Source: CAZJLN01 sp964540765
GTDB taxonomy: Bacteria > Chloroflexota > Anaerolineae > Anaerolineales > Anaerolineaceae
Direction of reading: 5' to 3'
Assembly (NCBI GenBank): GCA_964540765.1
Contig: CAZINW010000034.1
Location: 1-23,864, forward strand
Length of the DNA stretch: 23,864 nucleotides
This document shows, in pieces, positions 22,554 to 23,864 of this stretch (positions are counted from its first letter, which is position 1; the number at the start of each line of letters is the position of its first letter). The translations under genes and the position numbers were made by a program. The notes below the pieces were generated by a model. That model was not told the DNA's origin, did not search any database, and saw nothing but the letters and a program-made list of their open reading frames with translations.

Positions 22554-23813
22554 TTATTGGAACCACTTTCGCCCATCTCTTGACATAAATTCGTCTGCAC
22601 CGCTTGATCCCCAGGTACCTGCTGCGTAAATTGGCAATTGACGCAAGCCTTGCGCATCCCAGGCTGAAATGATCCTGTCAGTAAATCGCCATGCTTCCTC
22701 GACCTCATCAGTGCGCGTGAACAGGGTCGCATCACCCATGATCGTATCCAAAAGCAGGCGTTCGTAGGCTTCAGGTGGTTCCCCACCAAAAGCCTCCTGG
22801 TAACTAAACCGCATCTTTACAGGTTCAATCTGGTGAATTGGTCCAGGGGCTTTTGCGCCCAAACAGAGGGTTATTCCCTCATCCGGTTGGATATCAAATA
22901 TCAAGAGATTGGGAGCATTGCCAGCCAGGTTTCGGGCACCAAAAAGAGAAAGCGGCAATTGGGAAAATTGGATCACAATCCGGGTAAGACGTTTTGGCAG
23001 CCTCTTCCCCGATCGTAAATAGAATGGTACATCTGCCCATCGCCAATTATTAACAAAAAGTTTGGCAGCCATATAAGTTTCTGTCAATGAATCACTTTCC
23101 ACACCCTTTTCCTCGTGATATCCCACCACCTTTTCGCCATCAACTTCACCAGCTGCATACTGTGCCCGGAAGGTTTGATCGAGAATTTCTTCTGGCGTCA
23201 TTATGCAGAGGGAGTTGAGCACTTTAACCTTCTCATCCCGGACTGCCCTGGCATTGAAAGCAGAAGGTGCCTCCATGGCAGTCAGTGTTAATAACTGCAG
23301 CAAATGATTTTGAAAAACATCCCTGATGACACTCGCCTTATCATAATAACCTGCACGTGTTCCCACGCCATAATTTTCCGCAACTGTGATCTCTATATGA
23401 TCTATATAATTCCGATTCCACAAAGGCTCAAATATGCCATTTCCAAATCTGAAAGCAAGCAGGTTCTGTACAGTCTCTTTGCCAAGGTAATGATCCATCC
23501 GGTATATGTGATCCTCGTTAAAAACCTTATGAATTTCTGCATCCAGATTCTTGGCGGATTCCAGGCCATTCCCAAATGGCTTTTCGACAACAATCCTCCG
23601 CCAACCTTTCTCGCAGTGCTGTAAATCAGTTGATCCAATTTTCTTAATGATCTCGACATAGGCGTCCGGCGGAGTCGCCAGGTAAAAAAGCGTGTTTTGA
23701 ACCCCAATTTCATTGAGCTTATCTGCCAAAATGTGATAACCGCTAACATCCTCAAAAGTAGATTCAACGTAACACCCGGATTCTACGTCGCCGAAATAGG
23801 GAAGGAAAAGCAC
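22554..23813 (-). CDS. zwf: Glucose-6-phosphate dehydrogenase, lacking the N-terminal part in this window
   Basis: Zwf oxidises glucose 6-phosphate to 6-phosphogluconolactone with NADP+, opening the oxidative pentose phosphate pathway. The 419 residues seen contain RIVVEKPFG with K78, RMDHYLGKE with D107-H108, and the catalytic base H170 in VFQNHLLQ. These match K148, D177-H178 and H240 of the Leuconostoc enzyme with a constant offset of 70. LRSGKRLPKR and the C-terminal LLLDTIMGDATLF are also typical. So about 70 N-terminal residues are absent, including the GASGDL nucleotide motif. The frame stays open for 17 more codons to the window edge, but these coincide with a long hairpin and do not resemble Zwf. 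GTG 23813 has no good binding site. Either the gene is 5'-truncated, or it continues outside the window through the hairpin. Confidence 0.85.
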   Translation of the reverse strand: MLFLPYFGDVESGCYVESTFEDVSGYHILADKLNEIGVQNTLFYLATPPDAYVEIIKKIGSTDLQHCEKGWRRIVVEKPFGNGLESAKNLDAEIHKVFNEDHIYRMDHYLGKETVQNLLAFRFGNGIFEPLWNRNYIDHIEITVAENYGVGTRAGYYDKASVIRDVFQNHLLQLLTLTAMEAPSAFNARAVRDEKVKVLNSLCIMTPEEILDQTFRAQYAAGEVDGEKVVGYHEEKGVESDSLTETYMAAKLFVNNWRWADVPFYLRSGKRLPKRLTRIVIQFSQLPLSLFGARNLAGNAPNLLIFDIQPDEGITLCLGAKAPGPIHQIEPVKMRFSYQEAFGGEPPEAYERLLLDTIMGDATLFTRTDEVEEAWRFTDRIISAWDAQGLRQLPIYAAGTWGSSGADEFMSRDGRKWFQ

Positions 23814-23819
23814 TTTTAG

Positions 23820-23856
23820 AAAACAGCCCCTTTTTACCTCAAAAAAGGGCTGTTTT
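23820..23856. terminator. Long hairpin upstream of the zwf frame, terminator-like
   Basis: AAAACAGCCC (23820-23829) pairs with GGGCTGTTTT (23847-23856). After one mismatch (C23830/A23846) TTTTT (23831-23835) pairs with AAAAA (23841-23845), over a 5-base loop. The stem ends in TTTT on both strands, as in a bidirectional intrinsic terminator. Its place just 5' of the incomplete zwf frame is unusual. Confidence 0.7.
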
Positions 23857-23864
23857 GGGCGATT

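Noticed and set aside
1..23864. CRISPR array, complete insertion sequence, rRNA genes or ssrA (tmRNA) near smpB
   Set aside because: No regularly spaced repeats of CRISPR size, no transposase with flanking inverted repeats, no rRNA-like stretches, and no tmRNA-like sequence seen next to smpB.

Overview
The window reads as ordinary chromosome from a bacterium, most likely a member of the Chloroflexota (class Anaerolineae-like). This is an inference from several things seen together: P/T-rich linkers in a lipoprotein and in an SH3-like anchored protein, a DUF697 remnant and an integrase of the kind I associate with that class, a Tat-exported YkuD L,D-transpeptidase, and an mreBCD-mrdA-minC-rodA cluster. 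No 16S or other phylogenetic marker was available to confirm it.

Left end (1-2000) is a scar of mobile DNA. A lipoprotein gene runs off the left edge. Next come a DUF697 membrane-protein remnant, a tyrosine-recombinase gene broken at both ends, a small excisionase-like helix-turn-helix gene with a candidate operator, and the first ~44 codons of an ExeA-type ATPase. The last ends in short repeats of period 16 that run into the promoter of the next gene.

Region 2050-5620 holds a lone sugar-type ABC ATPase (MalK/UgpC family) with a near-consensus promoter and a strong terminator. Convergent to it are a membrane-anchored spermidine-synthase-like protein and a DUF1461 membrane protein that overlap by four bases, and then a tRNA-Gln(CUG) gene with its own promoter and terminator hairpin.

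Region 5690-12130 is one cell-shape operon on the minus strand: mreB, mreC, mreD, mrdA (PBP2), minC, rodA. MreB filaments and MreCD would organise the PBP2/RodA transpeptidase-glycosyltransferase pair. minC sits inside the cluster without minD. Just upstream lies a moxR-DUF58 pair.

Region 14500-18500: a coiled-coil zinc-ribbon protein on plus, then a minus operon DUF2085 - pgeF - yggS. Behind its promoter lies a collapsed ccdA relic.

Region 18500-23864: a smpB - L,D-transpeptidase pair, a patatin-like phospholipase broken by one base, an SH3-like anchored protein and a double zinc-ribbon protein fired divergently from one palindromic -10 element, and a glucose-6-phosphate dehydrogenase gene that lacks its N-terminal NADP-binding part within the window and abuts a long hairpin.

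I did not find a clear novel defence or biosynthetic system, CRISPR array or complete insertion sequence. The most notable aspects are the number of broken genes (integrase, DUF697, exeA-like, ccdA, patatin, possibly zwf), the minC placement, and several compact regulatory architectures.
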